A stretch of 64,000 nucleotides of DNA from Pseudomonas sp. GM50. GTDB lineage: Bacteria; Pseudomonadota; Gammaproteobacteria; Pseudomonadales; Pseudomonadaceae. The position numbers and the translations under genes are program-made. The first letter of the stretch is position 1. Each line of letters starts with the position of its first letter. Location of the stretch: assembly GCF_000282375.1 (NCBI RefSeq), contig NZ_AKJK01000051.1, positions 1-64,000 of the forward strand, in the 5' to 3' direction. This document shows, piece by piece, positions 1-9,170 of the stretch. Under the pieces are notes generated by a model. It ran no database searches, was not told where the DNA came from, and was given only the letters and a program-made list of their open reading frames with translations.

Positions 1-1
1 G

Positions 2-1714
2 CCCCCTGCGGCTGCCGCTGCGCCAGCGGCCAAGGCTGAAGCTGCGCCTGCTGCCGCGAAAGCGCCGGCCGCTCCAGCTGCCGCGCCTGCTGCTGCCACC
101 ACTTTGCAAGTCCACGTGCCGGACATCGGTTCGTCGGGCAAGGCCCAGATCATCGAGATTCAGGTCAAGGTCGGCGACACCGTCGCGGCTGATCAGTCGC
201 TGATCACCCTGGAATCCGACAAGGCGAGCATGGAAATTCCATCGCCTGCCGCTGGCGTGGTCGAAAGCATCAGCGTCAAGCTCAACGACGAAGTCGGCAC
301 GGGCGACCTGATTCTGGCGTTGAAAGTGGCGGGTGCTGCTGCACCGGCCGCGGCCGCGCCAGCCCAGGCTGCTGCGCCTGCTGCCGCTGCTCCAGCGCCA
401 GCCGCTGCGGCTCCGGCTCCGGCGGCTCCGGTTGCCGACACTGTTCAGGACATTCACGTCCCGGACATCGGTTCGGCGGGCAAGGCCAAGATCATCGAAG
501 TGCTGGTCAAGGCTGGCGACACTGTCGCCGCCGACCAGTCGCTGATCACTCTGGAATCCGACAAGGCGAGCATGGAAATTCCATCGCCTGCCGCTGGCGT
601 GGTGGAAAGCGTTTCCATCAAGCTGGATGACGAAGTCGGTACTGGCGACCTGATCCTGAAGCTGAAAGTCAAAGGCGCTGCGCCTGCTGCGGCCCCGGCT
701 CCGGCCGCTGCTGCACCGAGCGCGCCTGCTCCAGCCGCCGCAGCACCTGCTGCTCCGGCACCTGCCGCACCTGCTGCTGCCCCGGCCAAGCCAGGCGCCA
801 AAGTTCATGCAGGCCCGGCTGTTCGCCAACTCGCCCGTGAATTCGGCGTCGAGCTGAGCGCGGTCAGCCCAAGCGGCCCGCACGGTCGTGTGCTGAAAGA
901 AGACGTGCAGGTTTACGTCAAGGCCATGATGCAGAAGGCCAAGGAAGCACCGGCCGCTGGCGGCGCAACTGGCGGCGCGGGCATCCCGCCGATTCCGGTC
1001 GTGGACTTCAGCCGTTTCGGCGAAACCGAAGAAGTGCCGATGACACGCCTGATGCAAATCGGCGCGTCGAGCCTGCATCGCAGCTGGCTGAACATTCCTC
1101 ACGTGACTCAGTTCGATTCGGCTGATATCACCGAGCTGGAAGCGTTCCGTATTGCCCAGAAAGCCGTTGCAGAGAAGGCTGGCGTCAAGCTGACCATCCT
1201 GCCGTTGCTGCTCAAGTCCTGCGCGCACCTGCTCAAGGAACTGCCGGACTTCAACAGTTCGCTGGCGCCAAGCGGCAAGGCGATCATCCGCAAGAAGTAC
1301 GTGAACATCGGCTTCGCGGTCGACACCCCGGACGGCCTGCTGGTACCGGTCATCAAGAACGTCGACCAGAAGAGCCTGTTGCAACTGGCAGCCGAAGCCG
1401 CCGTGCTGGCCGCCAAGGCCCGCGACAAAAAGCTCACCGCTGACGACATGCAAGGCGCCTGCTTCACCATTTCCAGCCTCGGCCACATTGGCGGCACCGG
1501 CTTCACGCCGATCGTCAACGCGCCGGAAGTGGCGATCCTCGGTGTTTCCAAGGCAACCATCCAGCCAGTCTGGGACGGCAAAGCCTTCCAGCCGAAACTG
1601 ATGCTGCCGCTGTCGCTGTCCTACGATCACCGTGTGATCAACGGCGCCGCTGCTGCACGCTTCACCAAGCGTCTGAGCGACCTGCTGGCGGACATCCGCA
1701 CCATCCTGCTGTAA
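2..1714 (+). CDS. aceF: Dihydrolipoamide acetyltransferase, E2 of pyruvate dehydrogenase (5' end outside window)
   Basis: E2 core of the pyruvate dehydrogenase complex; it transfers the acetyl group from lipoamide to CoA in the cytosol. The reading frame is open from base 2, so the start lies upstream. Visible in order: an Ala/Pro linker, a lipoyl domain, another Ala/Pro linker, a second lipoyl domain (both with the lipoylation motif SDKASME), a third linker, a peripheral-subunit-binding domain (AVRQLAREFGV) and the catalytic domain ending in the acetyltransferase motif DHRVING. A linker ahead of the first visible lipoyl domain implies at least one more lipoyl domain upstream. The two visible lipoyl domains are nearly identical in DNA, so they are prone to recombination. 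aceE is expected just upstream. Confidence 0.96.
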   Translation, partial: PPAAAAAPAAKAEAAPAAAKAPAAPAAAPAAATTLQVHVPDIGSSGKAQIIEIQVKVGDTVAADQSLITLESDKASMEIPSPAAGVVESISVKLNDEVGTGDLILALKVAGAAAPAAAAPAQAAAPAAAAPAPAAAAPAPAAPVADTVQDIHVPDIGSAGKAKIIEVLVKAGDTVAADQSLITLESDKASMEIPSPAAGVVESVSIKLDDEVGTGDLILKLKVKGAAPAAAPAPAAAAPSAPAPAAAAPAAPAPAAPAAAPAKPGAKVHAGPAVRQLAREFGVELSAVSPSGPHGRVLKEDVQVYVKAMMQKAKEAPAAGGATGGAGIPPIPVVDFSRFGETEEVPMTRLMQIGASSLHRSWLNIPHVTQFDSADITELEAFRIAQKAVAEKAGVKLTILPLLLKSCAHLLKELPDFNSSLAPSGKAIIRKKYVNIGFAVDTPDGLLVPVIKNVDQKSLLQLAAEAAVLAAKARDKKLTADDMQGACFTISSLGHIGGTGFTPIVNAPEVAILGVSKATIQPVWDGKAFQPKLMLPLSLSYDHRVINGAAAARFTKRLSDLLADIRTILL

Positions 1715-1786
1715 CACCGGCCGGCCCTCCTTCACCGGAGGGCCTGTCGCGTTCCATGTTTTCCGAGCGCCACGCTCGTACCTCAA

Positions 1787-1813
1787 CCCCGCCAATTTGG
1801 CGGGGCTTTTTTT
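1787..1813 (+). terminator. Rho-independent terminator after aceF
   Basis: A 7-bp GC stem (CCCCGCC/GGCGGGG) with a 5-nt loop is followed by C and seven T. An earlier 8-bp hairpin without a T-run (GGCCCTCC/GGAGGGCC, 1723-1744) lies just after the aceF stop and may assist or protect the 3' end. Confidence 0.92.
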
Positions 1814-1913
1814 GCCTCGAAAAATGCCCTCTTCCGAGCTTTATTCCTACACTCATGGCTTACGCCGCCTACAACTCAAGTCCACTTCCGCCCGATATTT
1901 TTTGCGCGCCAAT

Positions 1914-1927
1914 AACTAAGCTTAGTT
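1914..1927. promoter_or_regulatory. Perfect 14-bp palindrome upstream of the PhoD-like gene
   Basis: AACTAAGCTTAGTT is a perfect palindrome about 60 bp upstream of the phosphatase start. A further CTTAGTT half-site lies at 1966-1972. The leader is AT-rich compared with its surroundings. It is a plausible operator pair, but no regulator family is identified. Confidence 0.35.
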
Positions 1928-1985
1928 CGGATAATTTCCAATAGAAACTTCGACAACCTAATCTGCTTAGTTAGCATTACTTCGA

Positions 1986-3395
1986 ATGGATTCGAACATG
2001 TTCAAACCGACTGTCGGCCCGATTATTGGCCACACTACAACTAACCATGCCCGCATTTTCTTACGCGGCGAATTACAGAATGATGCCTTGGTATTTGCAG
2101 GCATCCGTTATCGACGCACCGGCGAGGGCCACTGGCCCAAAGGCGTATTTGTAAAACTGACTATCTTGCGCGATATGTCCGATGTGATTGCCCTCAACGA
2201 CCTTGCCACCGATACCGACTATGAATACCAGGCGGGCTGGTTCAGCCCCATGAGCCCGGTGCATACCGTGGAGACAGCTCAGGAACTGCCGCTGCAATGG
2301 CCGCGGGAGATCTATCGCTTTCGCACGCAGTCCAGCAAAACCACCACGCCACGGGCTTATATCGTCGGCTCATGTCGTTACCTGCGAATGACCGCCGGCA
2401 TTGCGTCAGCCCCGCATGTGGGCGACCGGATCTTTGCCTCGATCACAAACCTGGCGGAACACGCCGAACCGCCCATCAGCGCCATGCTGATGACTGGCGA
2501 CCAAATCTACGTCGATGACCTGAACCTCGTGGCCCCCGACCGGGAATACAAGGACATCCTCAGCAAATACCGCAAGGCTTTTTCTCAGCCTCATATATCG
2601 GCGTTAATGTCCGGCGTGCCAACTTACATGATCCTCGACGACCATGAAATTGAAGACAACTGGCCAGCCAATGCAAGTAAGAGTGATGTTCACTTATACA
2701 GAAATGCCATGGCTGCGTATGAGCTCTATCAGGTCAGCCACAGCCCCGTACATGAACTGCTTGCCAACGGGCAAGTAAACAGAGCACGGCTGCCGCACTA
2801 TTGGTATCAATTCACCGAGGGCGATATCGAATGGTTTATCACCGACAGCCGAACCCGACGCAATCTGTCGGCCAGCGACCGGCGCATTCTTGATGAAGAA
2901 CAGGAACAGGCGCTGCTCAAATGGCTGATCAACAGCCCGGCCCGGGTCAAATTCGTGGTCACCAGCGTCATGTTCTACCCCGACCGCAAGCTGCACGGTG
3001 ATGACGCCTGGAAAGCCTTCCCGGAACAACGACTAAGGCTACTGGAGACGATTCGTACGCGTCGCGTCAAGAACGTCTTCTTCATTTCCGGTGATGTCCA
3101 CGGCTCGCTGACCAGTCGCCTGACTCACAGTGAGGTACCGGACTTCGAAGTTCACACCATCGTGTCTTCACCTCTATGCAACAGCAAGCTGCTGCCGTAT
3201 GCCAAGGCATCGACCTTCATCTTCGACCAAGCGTTAGCCCGAACGGCCGCGGGAGATTATCGGCATGAGCTGACCAGTGAGGTGATCAGCCAGGATAATT
3301 TCGCGCATCTGGTCGTCGATGCTGAACAGGTTCGCGTCAATTATCACGACCGGGATGGCAAACAACTGCAGTCGATCACCCTAAAATTGCGTTGA
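1986..3395 (+). CDS. PhoD-like metallophosphatase (alkaline phosphatase D family)
   Basis: Predicted metal-dependent phosphatase or phosphodiesterase of the PhoD-like family. Family motifs are visible: GDQIYVDD near residue 170, DDHE near 218 and SGDVHG near 370, which normally bind the metals. No convincing signal peptide or Tat motif is seen at the N-terminus, so a cytoplasmic location is likely, unlike classical secreted PhoD. The start is uncertain: ATG 1986 gives 469 aa, while ATG 1998 (MFKP...) has a slightly better GGA upstream. The gene stands alone between two terminator-like hairpins. Its substrate cannot be told from sequence. Confidence 0.8.
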   Translation: MDSNMFKPTVGPIIGHTTTNHARIFLRGELQNDALVFAGIRYRRTGEGHWPKGVFVKLTILRDMSDVIALNDLATDTDYEYQAGWFSPMSPVHTVETAQELPLQWPREIYRFRTQSSKTTTPRAYIVGSCRYLRMTAGIASAPHVGDRIFASITNLAEHAEPPISAMLMTGDQIYVDDLNLVAPDREYKDILSKYRKAFSQPHISALMSGVPTYMILDDHEIEDNWPANASKSDVHLYRNAMAAYELYQVSHSPVHELLANGQVNRARLPHYWYQFTEGDIEWFITDSRTRRNLSASDRRILDEEQEQALLKWLINSPARVKFVVTSVMFYPDRKLHGDDAWKAFPEQRLRLLETIRTRRVKNVFFISGDVHGSLTSRLTHSEVPDFEVHTIVSSPLCNSKLLPYAKASTFIFDQALARTAAGDYRHELTSEVISQDNFAHLVVDAEQVRVNYHDRDGKQLQSITLKLR

Positions 3396-3401
3396 TTGCG
3401 G

Positions 3402-3446
3402 AAAAGATCGCAGCCTTGCAGGAGCTGCCGAAGGCTGCGATCTTTT
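3402..3446. repeat. Inverted repeat / terminator-like hairpin after the PhoD-like gene
   Basis: Perfect 16-bp arms (AAAAGATCGCAGCCTT and its complement) enclose a 13-nt loop and end in TTTT. It probably acts as a terminator. The same outer arms (14 bp of them) recur at 31089-31223, where a REP-type palindrome sits inside them. Confidence 0.8.
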
Positions 3447-3632
3447 GACTCACAGCATTACTTTTCGACGCCTCGCTGGAGAATTCTTCATGCCTGCCGA
3501 CATATTCTTATAGCACTTGGCCTTCATGTCTCTTGTCAGTCGGTGTCGCAATGATGCAACCTTGCCGCAGACAACAGTAAAGAGGGCGAGAGCCCGGCGC
3601 GATCAGCATATTCGAAGCGAGTTTCCCTCTAT

Positions 3633-6326
3633 ATGAAGAGCCAACCCGATGCCGCCAGCCGTATGGTGGCCGAGGTAGTGACGCAGTTGCCTGTGCCCTC
3701 GCGGCTCGGCATGCTGCGTTTCGAACGGCTGAATGAACCGAGCTGGGCGCTGCTGTTTCTCGACCCCAATTGCGAACGACAATTTGGCCTGCCGGCAGTG
3801 GAGCTCTGTGCTCTGGTCGGCTCGCCCTATGCCAGCCTGATGGAGCCCGAAGCGCGCTATCAACTGCATGACACGATCCAGCAGCAACTCACCAATAGCC
3901 CGCATTACCTGATCCGCTACACCTTGCACACCGCCGCAGGGGTACTGAGCCTGCTGGAACTGGGCGAAGCTTACAAACAACACAATCGACACCTGCTGCG
4001 CGGCTACCTGATGGTGGTAGACGGCCTGTTCATTGATGAACCGCTGCTGCCGGTACTGGACCTGGAAACCCAGAACTCACGCCTGCAAATTGCCCTGGAA
4101 CTCAATCAACGCGCCCAACAGGAACAACTGCAGCACCTGGACCGGGTACGCGCCCAGCAAGATCTGATTCTGTTGCTGACCCGCCAGCGCTACAGCACCA
4201 ACAATTCCTTGCAAGAAGCCGCCGAGCTGATCACCCGCAGTGCCTGTGATATCTATGAGATCGACTGCGCCAGCCTGTGGAACCTCGACGGCTCGCTACT
4301 GACGCCGATCTCGGCCTATCACCGCGCCACCCGCAATCACCAACTGCCGGAGCCGATCGATGCCAGTGGTTTCCCCGATTACCTCGAAGCCTTGCACACC
4401 GGCCGTGCCATCGACGCCCACAACGCCATGCGCGACCCGCGCACCCGGGAAATAGCCGAGAGCCTGCGCCCGCGCGACGTCAACGCCATGCTCGACGCCA
4501 GCATCCGCGTCGACGGCCAAGTGGTCGGCGTGCTCTGCCTGGAGCAGATCGGGGCGACCCGCGCCTGGCAGTCGGACGAAATCGCCTTTGCCGGCGAGCT
4601 GGCGGATCAGTTCGCCCAGGTCATCAACAACCACAACCGCCGCACCGCCACCAGCGCCCTGCACTTGTTCCAGCGTGCGGTGGAGCAAAGCGCCAACGCC
4701 TTCCTGCTGGTCAATTGCGATGGCGTGGTGGAGTACGTCAATCCAAGCTTTACCGCGATCACCCAGTACACCACCGAGGAAGTCCACGGCCAGCGGCTGT
4801 CGGAACTGCCGGCACTGGAAAACCTCAGCGAACTGCTGTTCGACGCACCGTCGGCGCTGGCCAAGAGCAACAGCTGGCAGGGCGAGTTCAAGAGCCGGCG
4901 CAAGAACCTCGAACCCTACTGGGGCCAGCTGTCGATTTCCAAGGTCTACGGCGACAACCGTGAGCTGACGCACTACATCGGCATCTACGAAGACATCACC
5001 CAGACCAAGCTCGCCCAGCAGCGCATCGAGCGCCTGGCCTATACCGACAACCTGACCAACCTCGGCAACCGCCCGGCGTTCATCCGCAACCTCGACGAAC
5101 GCTTCGCCCGAGACAGCGATACGCCAATCAGCCTGCTGCTGGTGGACATCGACAACTTCAAGCGGATCAACGACAGCCTCGGTCACCAGACCGGCGACAA
5201 ACTGCTGATCAGCCTGGCGCGACGCTTGCGCAACAGCCTGAGCCCGAGTGGCAGCCTGGCGCGCTTCGCCAGTAACGAATTCGCCGTGCTGCTGGACGAC
5301 ACCGACCTCTCGACAGGCCAGCAGGTCGCCAACCAATTGCTGGCAACCCTCGACAAGCCGATGTTCGTCGACAACCAGTTGATCAGCGTCACCGGCTCCG
5401 TGGGGCTGGCCTGCGCGCCGCTGCACGGTCGCGACCCTCAGACGCTGATGCGCAACGCAGGCCTGGCGCTGCACAAGGCCAAGGCCAACGGCAAACACCA
5501 GGTGCAGGTGTTCACCGAAGCGCTGAATGCAGAAGCCAGCTACAAACTGTTCGTCGAAAACAACCTGCGCCGCGCCCTGACCCAGAACGAGCTGGACGTG
5601 TTCTACCAGCCCAAGCTGTGCCTGCGCAGCGGTCGCTTGCTGGGCATGGAAGCGCTGCTGCGCTGGAACCATCCGGAAAAAGGCATGATCCGCCCGGACC
5701 AGTTCATCAGCGTCGCCGAAGAAACCGGGCTGATCATCCCGATCGGCAAATGGATCGCCCGCCAGGCCTGCCGCATGAGCAAAGACCTGACCGCCGCCGG
5801 CCTCGGCAACCTGCAAGTGGCGATCAACCTGTCGCCCAAACAGTTCTCCGACCCGGACCTGGTAGCGTCCATCGCCAACATCCTCAAGGAAGAAGAGCTG
5901 CCGGCGAACCTGCTGGAGCTGGAGCTGACCGAAGGCCTGCTGCTGGAAGCCACCGAAGACACCCACTTGCAGCTCGACCAGCTCAAGCGCCTGGGCCTGA
6001 CCCTGGCCATGGATGACTTCGGCACTGGTTACTCGTCGCTCAGCTACCTGAAAAAATTCCCGATCGACATCATCAAGATCGATCGAAGCTTCATCCACGA
6101 AATCCCGGACAACCAGGACGACATGGAAATCACCTCTGCAGTGATCGCCATGGCCCACAACCTGAAACTCAAGGTCGTGGCTGAAGGCATCGAGACGGCC
6201 GAGCAGCTCGCCTTCCTGCGCCGCCACCGCTGCGACGTCGGCCAGGGCTACCTGTTCGACCGACCAATCCCGGGTTCCGAGCTGATCGAAAAGCTCAAAC
6301 GTTACCCGCGTGGTCCAATCGCCTGA
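3633..6326 (+). CDS. dipA: c-di-GMP phosphodiesterase DipA (PAS-GAF-PAS-ASNEF-EAL)
   Basis: Sensor phosphodiesterase that hydrolyses c-di-GMP and promotes dispersal and motility in P. aeruginosa. Domain order: N-terminal PAS-like (~20-120), GAF (~180-330), PAS/PAC (~345-460), a GGDEF-type domain (~465-630) whose signature is ASNEF (residues ~546-550, so no cyclase activity is expected), and a C-terminal EAL domain with an intact EALLRW (E near 673), DDFGTGYSS (near 794) and VVAEGIE. Length (897 aa), the ASNEF variant and the position between aceF and msrA match DipA of P. aeruginosa. The ATG at 3633 has only a weak ribosome-binding site. No transmembrane segment is seen, so it is cytosolic. 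Confidence 0.92.
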   Translation: MKSQPDAASRMVAEVVTQLPVPSRLGMLRFERLNEPSWALLFLDPNCERQFGLPAVELCALVGSPYASLMEPEARYQLHDTIQQQLTNSPHYLIRYTLHTAAGVLSLLELGEAYKQHNRHLLRGYLMVVDGLFIDEPLLPVLDLETQNSRLQIALELNQRAQQEQLQHLDRVRAQQDLILLLTRQRYSTNNSLQEAAELITRSACDIYEIDCASLWNLDGSLLTPISAYHRATRNHQLPEPIDASGFPDYLEALHTGRAIDAHNAMRDPRTREIAESLRPRDVNAMLDASIRVDGQVVGVLCLEQIGATRAWQSDEIAFAGELADQFAQVINNHNRRTATSALHLFQRAVEQSANAFLLVNCDGVVEYVNPSFTAITQYTTEEVHGQRLSELPALENLSELLFDAPSALAKSNSWQGEFKSRRKNLEPYWGQLSISKVYGDNRELTHYIGIYEDITQTKLAQQRIERLAYTDNLTNLGNRPAFIRNLDERFARDSDTPISLLLVDIDNFKRINDSLGHQTGDKLLISLARRLRNSLSPSGSLARFASNEFAVLLDDTDLSTGQQVANQLLATLDKPMFVDNQLISVTGSVGLACAPLHGRDPQTLMRNAGLALHKAKANGKHQVQVFTEALNAEASYKLFVENNLRRALTQNELDVFYQPKLCLRSGRLLGMEALLRWNHPEKGMIRPDQFISVAEETGLIIPIGKWIARQACRMSKDLTAAGLGNLQVAINLSPKQFSDPDLVASIANILKEEELPANLLELELTEGLLLEATEDTHLQLDQLKRLGLTLAMDDFGTGYSSLSYLKKFPIDIIKIDRSFIHEIPDNQDDMEITSAVIAMAHNLKLKVVAEGIETAEQLAFLRRHRCDVGQGYLFDRPIPGSELIEKLKRYPRGPIA

Positions 6327-6427
6327 CAGCACACCGCTCCCACATTTTGGGTAGTGATTAACTTGGCATCATTGGGCACACTGGTGGTCTGTTTATTTAC
6401 ATCTCAACCTGACTGAGAGGACTGATC

Positions 6428-7075
6428 ATGGTTCTGCGCTCGGAAATCCTGGTGAACAAAAACGTGCTCCCGACTAAAGAACAAGCTCTGCCTGGCCGCG
6501 AAACCCCAATGACCGTGCCGGAAAAACACTTCGTCCACGACGCCCCGCTGCTGGGCCCGTTCGCGATGGACGTGGATTTCGCGATCTTCGGCCTGGGCTG
6601 CTTCTGGGGCGCGGAGCGTAAGTTCTGGCAGCGCGAAGGCGTGGTCAGTACGGCGGTGGGTTACGCCGGCGGCTTTACGCCGAACCCGACGTATGAAGAA
6701 GTCTGCTCGGGCCTGACCGGCCACAGCGAAGTGGTACTAGTGGTCTACGAGCCGGCAAAAGTCAGCTATGAAGAACTGCTGAAGATGTTCTGGGAACTGC
6801 ACAACCCGACCCAGGGCATGCGCCAGGGCAATGACATCGGCACCCAGTACCGCTCGGTGATCTATGCCACCAACCCGGCACAATTGGCCGCCGCCAAACA
6901 CAGCGAACAAGTGTTCCAGGCCGAGTTGACCAAGGCTGGCAAAGGCACCATCACCACCGAAATCGAAGAAGCGCCGACGTTCTACTTCGCCGAGGCCTAT
7001 CACCAGCAGTACCTGGCGAAAAACCCTGAAGGGTATTGCGGGATTGGCGGTACAGGCGTGACCTGCCCGATCTGA
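6428..7075 (+). CDS. msrA: Peptide methionine-S-sulfoxide reductase
   Basis: Repairs the S-epimer of methionine sulfoxide in proteins. The catalytic motif GCFWG is present (Cys near residue 58), and the C-terminus carries resolving-cysteine sequence ([12 protein letters not shown]). The 215-aa length with an N-terminal extension of about 50 residues fits the Pseudomonas enzyme. A good ribosome-binding site (GAGAGGA) lies 6 nt before ATG 6428. It follows dipA, as in P. aeruginosa. An intergenic palindromic repeat separates it from convergent rlmJ. Confidence 0.95.
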   Translation: MVLRSEILVNKNVLPTKEQALPGRETPMTVPEKHFVHDAPLLGPFAMDVDFAIFGLGCFWGAERKFWQREGVVSTAVGYAGGFTPNPTYEEVCSGLTGHSEVVLVVYEPAKVSYEELLKMFWELHNPTQGMRQGNDIGTQYRSVIYATNPAQLAAAKHSEQVFQAELTKAGKGTITTEIEEAPTFYFAEAYHQQYLAKNPEGYCGIGGTGVTCPI

Positions 7076-7087
7076 CGCCGTACTGAT

Positions 7088-7191
7088 CGTTCCCACGCTC
7101 TGCGTGGGAATGCCTCAATGGACGCTCTGCGTCCGCTTCGGCAGGGACGCGGAGCGTCCCGGGCTGCATTCCCACGCAGAGCGTGGGAACG
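7088..7191. repeat. Long palindromic intergenic repeat, copy 1
   Basis: Near-perfect 25-bp outer arms (CGTTCCCACGCTCTGCGTGG... and complement) enclose smaller GGACGC/GCGTCC hairpins. A second copy is at 26488-26592. Both lie between convergent genes, where a bidirectional transcription stop would be useful. Confidence 0.85.
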
Positions 7192-7208
7192 ACAACTCAT
7201 GCAATTGA

Positions 7209-8048
7209 TTAACTCTCAGCAATCAACCAATCCATCTGCCACCCACCCTGGGTCTGCCCAAGCTTCTTGGACAACCACGGCAGCAACTCACGCAATTCCT
7301 CTTCAAGCCCCCATGGCGGATTGGCAATCGCCAACCCCGAACCATTCAGGCTATTGGGCGTATCCAGCGGATGCACCAACAACTCCACCCGCAACAACTT
7401 CGGCGCGCCCGTGCCAGCCAGGTCCTGATAAAAACGACGCAACATGCGCTGGTCCTTCACCGGGTACCAGATCGCCGCCACCGTCTGCCGCATCCGGCCA
7501 ATCGCCTCTTTCAAAGACGCCGCACAACGCTGCATCTCATCGAGCTGTTCGAACGGCGGATCAATCAACATCACCGCCCGCTTCTCCTGCACCGGCAACA
7601 TCGCCCGCGGCACATGCCAGCCTTCGCCCAAATGCACCTTCACCCGACGATCGCCGGCCATGTTGTCCTTGAGCAGCAAGCCGTCTTCGGGGTGCTTCTC
7701 GTTGAGCATCAGCCGATCCTGCGGCCGCGTCAGACGCCGCGCCAACTCCGGCGACCCTGGGTAATAGCGCAACTGGCCATCCGGGTTCATGTCGTGCAGC
7801 ACCTTCATGTAATCGGCAGTCAGCGCCGGCAAATCCGGCTGATCCCACAACCGCGCGATCCCTTCCAGGTACTCACCGGTACGGCTCGCCTGATCACCCT
7901 GCAGGTCATACAGACCAATACCGGCGTGAGTGTCGAGATAGGCAAACGGCTGCTCCTTGCGCGACATCAAGGCGATGAGGCGGGTCAAAGTCAGGTGTTT
8001 GAACACATCGGCGTGATTGCCGGCATGGAAGGCGTGACGATAATTCAT
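7209..8048 (-). CDS. rlmJ: 23S rRNA (adenine2030-N6)-methyltransferase
   Basis: Methylates A2030 of 23S rRNA using S-adenosylmethionine. Recognised from the N-terminus MNYRHAFHAGNHADVFKH, the SAM-pocket stretch DTHAGIGLYDL and the catalytic N6-adenine methyltransferase motif DPPFEQ. The 279-aa length is normal. A clear AGGAG lies 6 nt before the ATG at 8048. The gene is convergent with msrA. Old annotations call the family ComJ/YhiR (DNA utilisation). Confidence 0.93.
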   Translation of the reverse strand: MNYRHAFHAGNHADVFKHLTLTRLIALMSRKEQPFAYLDTHAGIGLYDLQGDQASRTGEYLEGIARLWDQPDLPALTADYMKVLHDMNPDGQLRYYPGSPELARRLTRPQDRLMLNEKHPEDGLLLKDNMAGDRRVKVHLGEGWHVPRAMLPVQEKRAVMLIDPPFEQLDEMQRCAASLKEAIGRMRQTVAAIWYPVKDQRMLRRFYQDLAGTGAPKLLRVELLVHPLDTPNSLNGSGLAIANPPWGLEEELRELLPWLSKKLGQTQGGWQMDWLIAES

Positions 8049-8138
8049 GATTGCTCCTGCGAAGGCCGGGAAGTTTACCTTGTACGGCGCAGAACGTCAG
8101 GACCTCACAGCCGAGCGGGCACTTGCAGCCCCACAAAC

Positions 8139-8342
8139 CCTGTGGCGAGGGGGCTTGCCCCCGTTGGGCTGCGCAGCAGCCCCAAAACATCCCAGCACCC
8201 ACAAAAACCTGTGGCCAGGGAGCTTGCTCCCGCTCGACTGCGAAGCAGTCGCCAAACCAAGCCCCTCGGAGCAACTGACAAAACCGGGTTGCAGATTTTG
8301 GGGCCGCTGCGCAGCCCAACGGGGGCAAGCCCCCTCGCCACA
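8139..8342. repeat. Cluster of three REP elements
   Basis: Between rlmJ and the next minus-strand gene lie two forward REP units (8139-8185 and 8209-8262, each starting TGTGGC and containing a palindromic core such as GGGGGCTTGCCCCC) and one inverted unit (8298-8342). The first and third form a long-range inverted pair. No gene is seen in 8049-8356. Confidence 0.8.
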
Positions 8343-8356
8343 AAAGCAGCCAGTCG

Positions 8357-8680
8357 CTATTGCGAAGACATCGCCCGCAACCGCCGCCCAATCACATCCA
8401 GCACATCACAGCCATCCCTCAGAGGAATGGCGCAGAGCAAGGCAAAGTCACTGAGAATGAAGGATTCGCACTCGACTGAACCGCGCATCGACATGTTCTC
8501 AAGCACCTGCGTGACGGCGCGAATTCGATAGTTGGCCGCGTCGTATAAAACATCGAGCGGCGCGTGGGTATCGACGAACAGCGTGGGCATGTCGGTGCAG
8601 TTACTGGTCAATGCCATGAAGCGGTTTTGGGGATGAGGGATTATTTTTTCGTAGGGTGGATCGGGTGTAAGGGTCGTCAT
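8357..8680 (-). CDS. Small Pseudomonas protein, paralogue of the ORF at 62550
   Basis: No function recognised. The 107-aa protein starts MTTLTPDPP, a leader style seen in DUF3077/DUF6124-type Pseudomonas proteins. Its C-terminal half shares the pattern APLDVL...A.YRIR..TQ.LE...LRDGCD..DVIGRRL with the 84-aa protein at 62550-62804, so the two are paralogues. An AAAGG lies upstream of ATG 8680. Directly upstream on the same strand is a structured RNA candidate with a terminator-like hairpin (8709-8821), which suggests leader-controlled expression. Confidence 0.65.
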   Translation of the reverse strand: MTTLTPDPPYEKIIPHPQNRFMALTSNCTDMPTLFVDTHAPLDVLYDAANYRIRAVTQVLENMSMRGSVECESFILSDFALLCAIPLRDGCDVLDVIGRRLRAMSSQ

Positions 8681-8708
8681 TATTTGATAGGCCTTTAGCT
8701 ATTAACTC

Positions 8709-8821
8709 AAAAAGCTACCAACGGCCTTCCTACGGGCTTTGGGTGGCAGCCGTGCGCGGGAGTAGGAAACTGAGGGCCATCAAACTCAGCCACGTCGAAA
8801 CGTGTCCCGCACACAGCCGCC
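8709..8821 (-). ncRNA. Candidate structured 5' leader: three-way-junction RNA plus terminator-like hairpin
   Basis: On the minus strand, 8821-8805 pairs with 8761-8745 as an uninterrupted 17-bp stem (14 Watson-Crick plus 3 G-U pairs). On the plus strand those three positions are A-C mismatches, which argues for minus-strand transcription. The stem encloses two 5-bp hairpins: CACGU/ACGUG with a UUCG tetraloop (8804-8791) and CUGAG/CUCAG with a 10-nt loop (8789-8770). It is followed by a hairpin AAAGC/GCUUU (8740-8711) ending in a U-run, then by the ORF at 8680. Riboswitch, attenuator or processed sRNA cannot be distinguished. Confidence 0.55.
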
Positions 8822-9170
8822 GCGAACGATGTTACGGGCACGTATAAAGTGCCGCAAATCAAACGACAGTACTGATGCGCGAATGACCTTCAAGGGTTCC
8901 TACACCCTGCCACTGCATTTGCAGCGACAGTCAAAGAATATCCATGGATCTCACCTCGCACCAGTTCATGGAAACCGATACGTCTTGAAGGAAACTTCCG
9001 ACGACCTTGCCCAGAAATTTCGCTCAAAAAAGCAAACGTGGCGAAAGGCTTCACTGAAGCTTGGCTTGATTTCGCCACCTGTTGAATTCACCACCTATAG
9101 CTGCCGCTCAGCAACGACAGAATACGGCCCAGAGTGTGTAAAAACGCCTGCCACTTTCTTGCCGTCGACT
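8822..9170. other. Stretch without a supported gene
   Basis: About 350 bases downstream of the AT-rich minus-strand genes. An open frame on the plus strand (8802-9260) has no recognisable family and runs through the RNA candidate and antisense to the 9171 gene. On the minus strand an uninterrupted frame just past the stop at 9171 reads ...VDGKKVAGVFTHSG... before its own stop. It could be a shifted tail of the 9171 gene, but this is weak. Confidence 0.4.

Noticed and set aside
4296..6332. Long open frame (678 codons) antisense to dipA
   Set aside because: Shadow of a GC-rich gene: the plus-strand frame has clear PAS/GAF/EAL domains and the antisense product has no recognisable family.
8139..8342. 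CRISPR-like array
   Set aside because: The repeats are palindromic REP units in mixed orientation without regular spacers; no cas genes.
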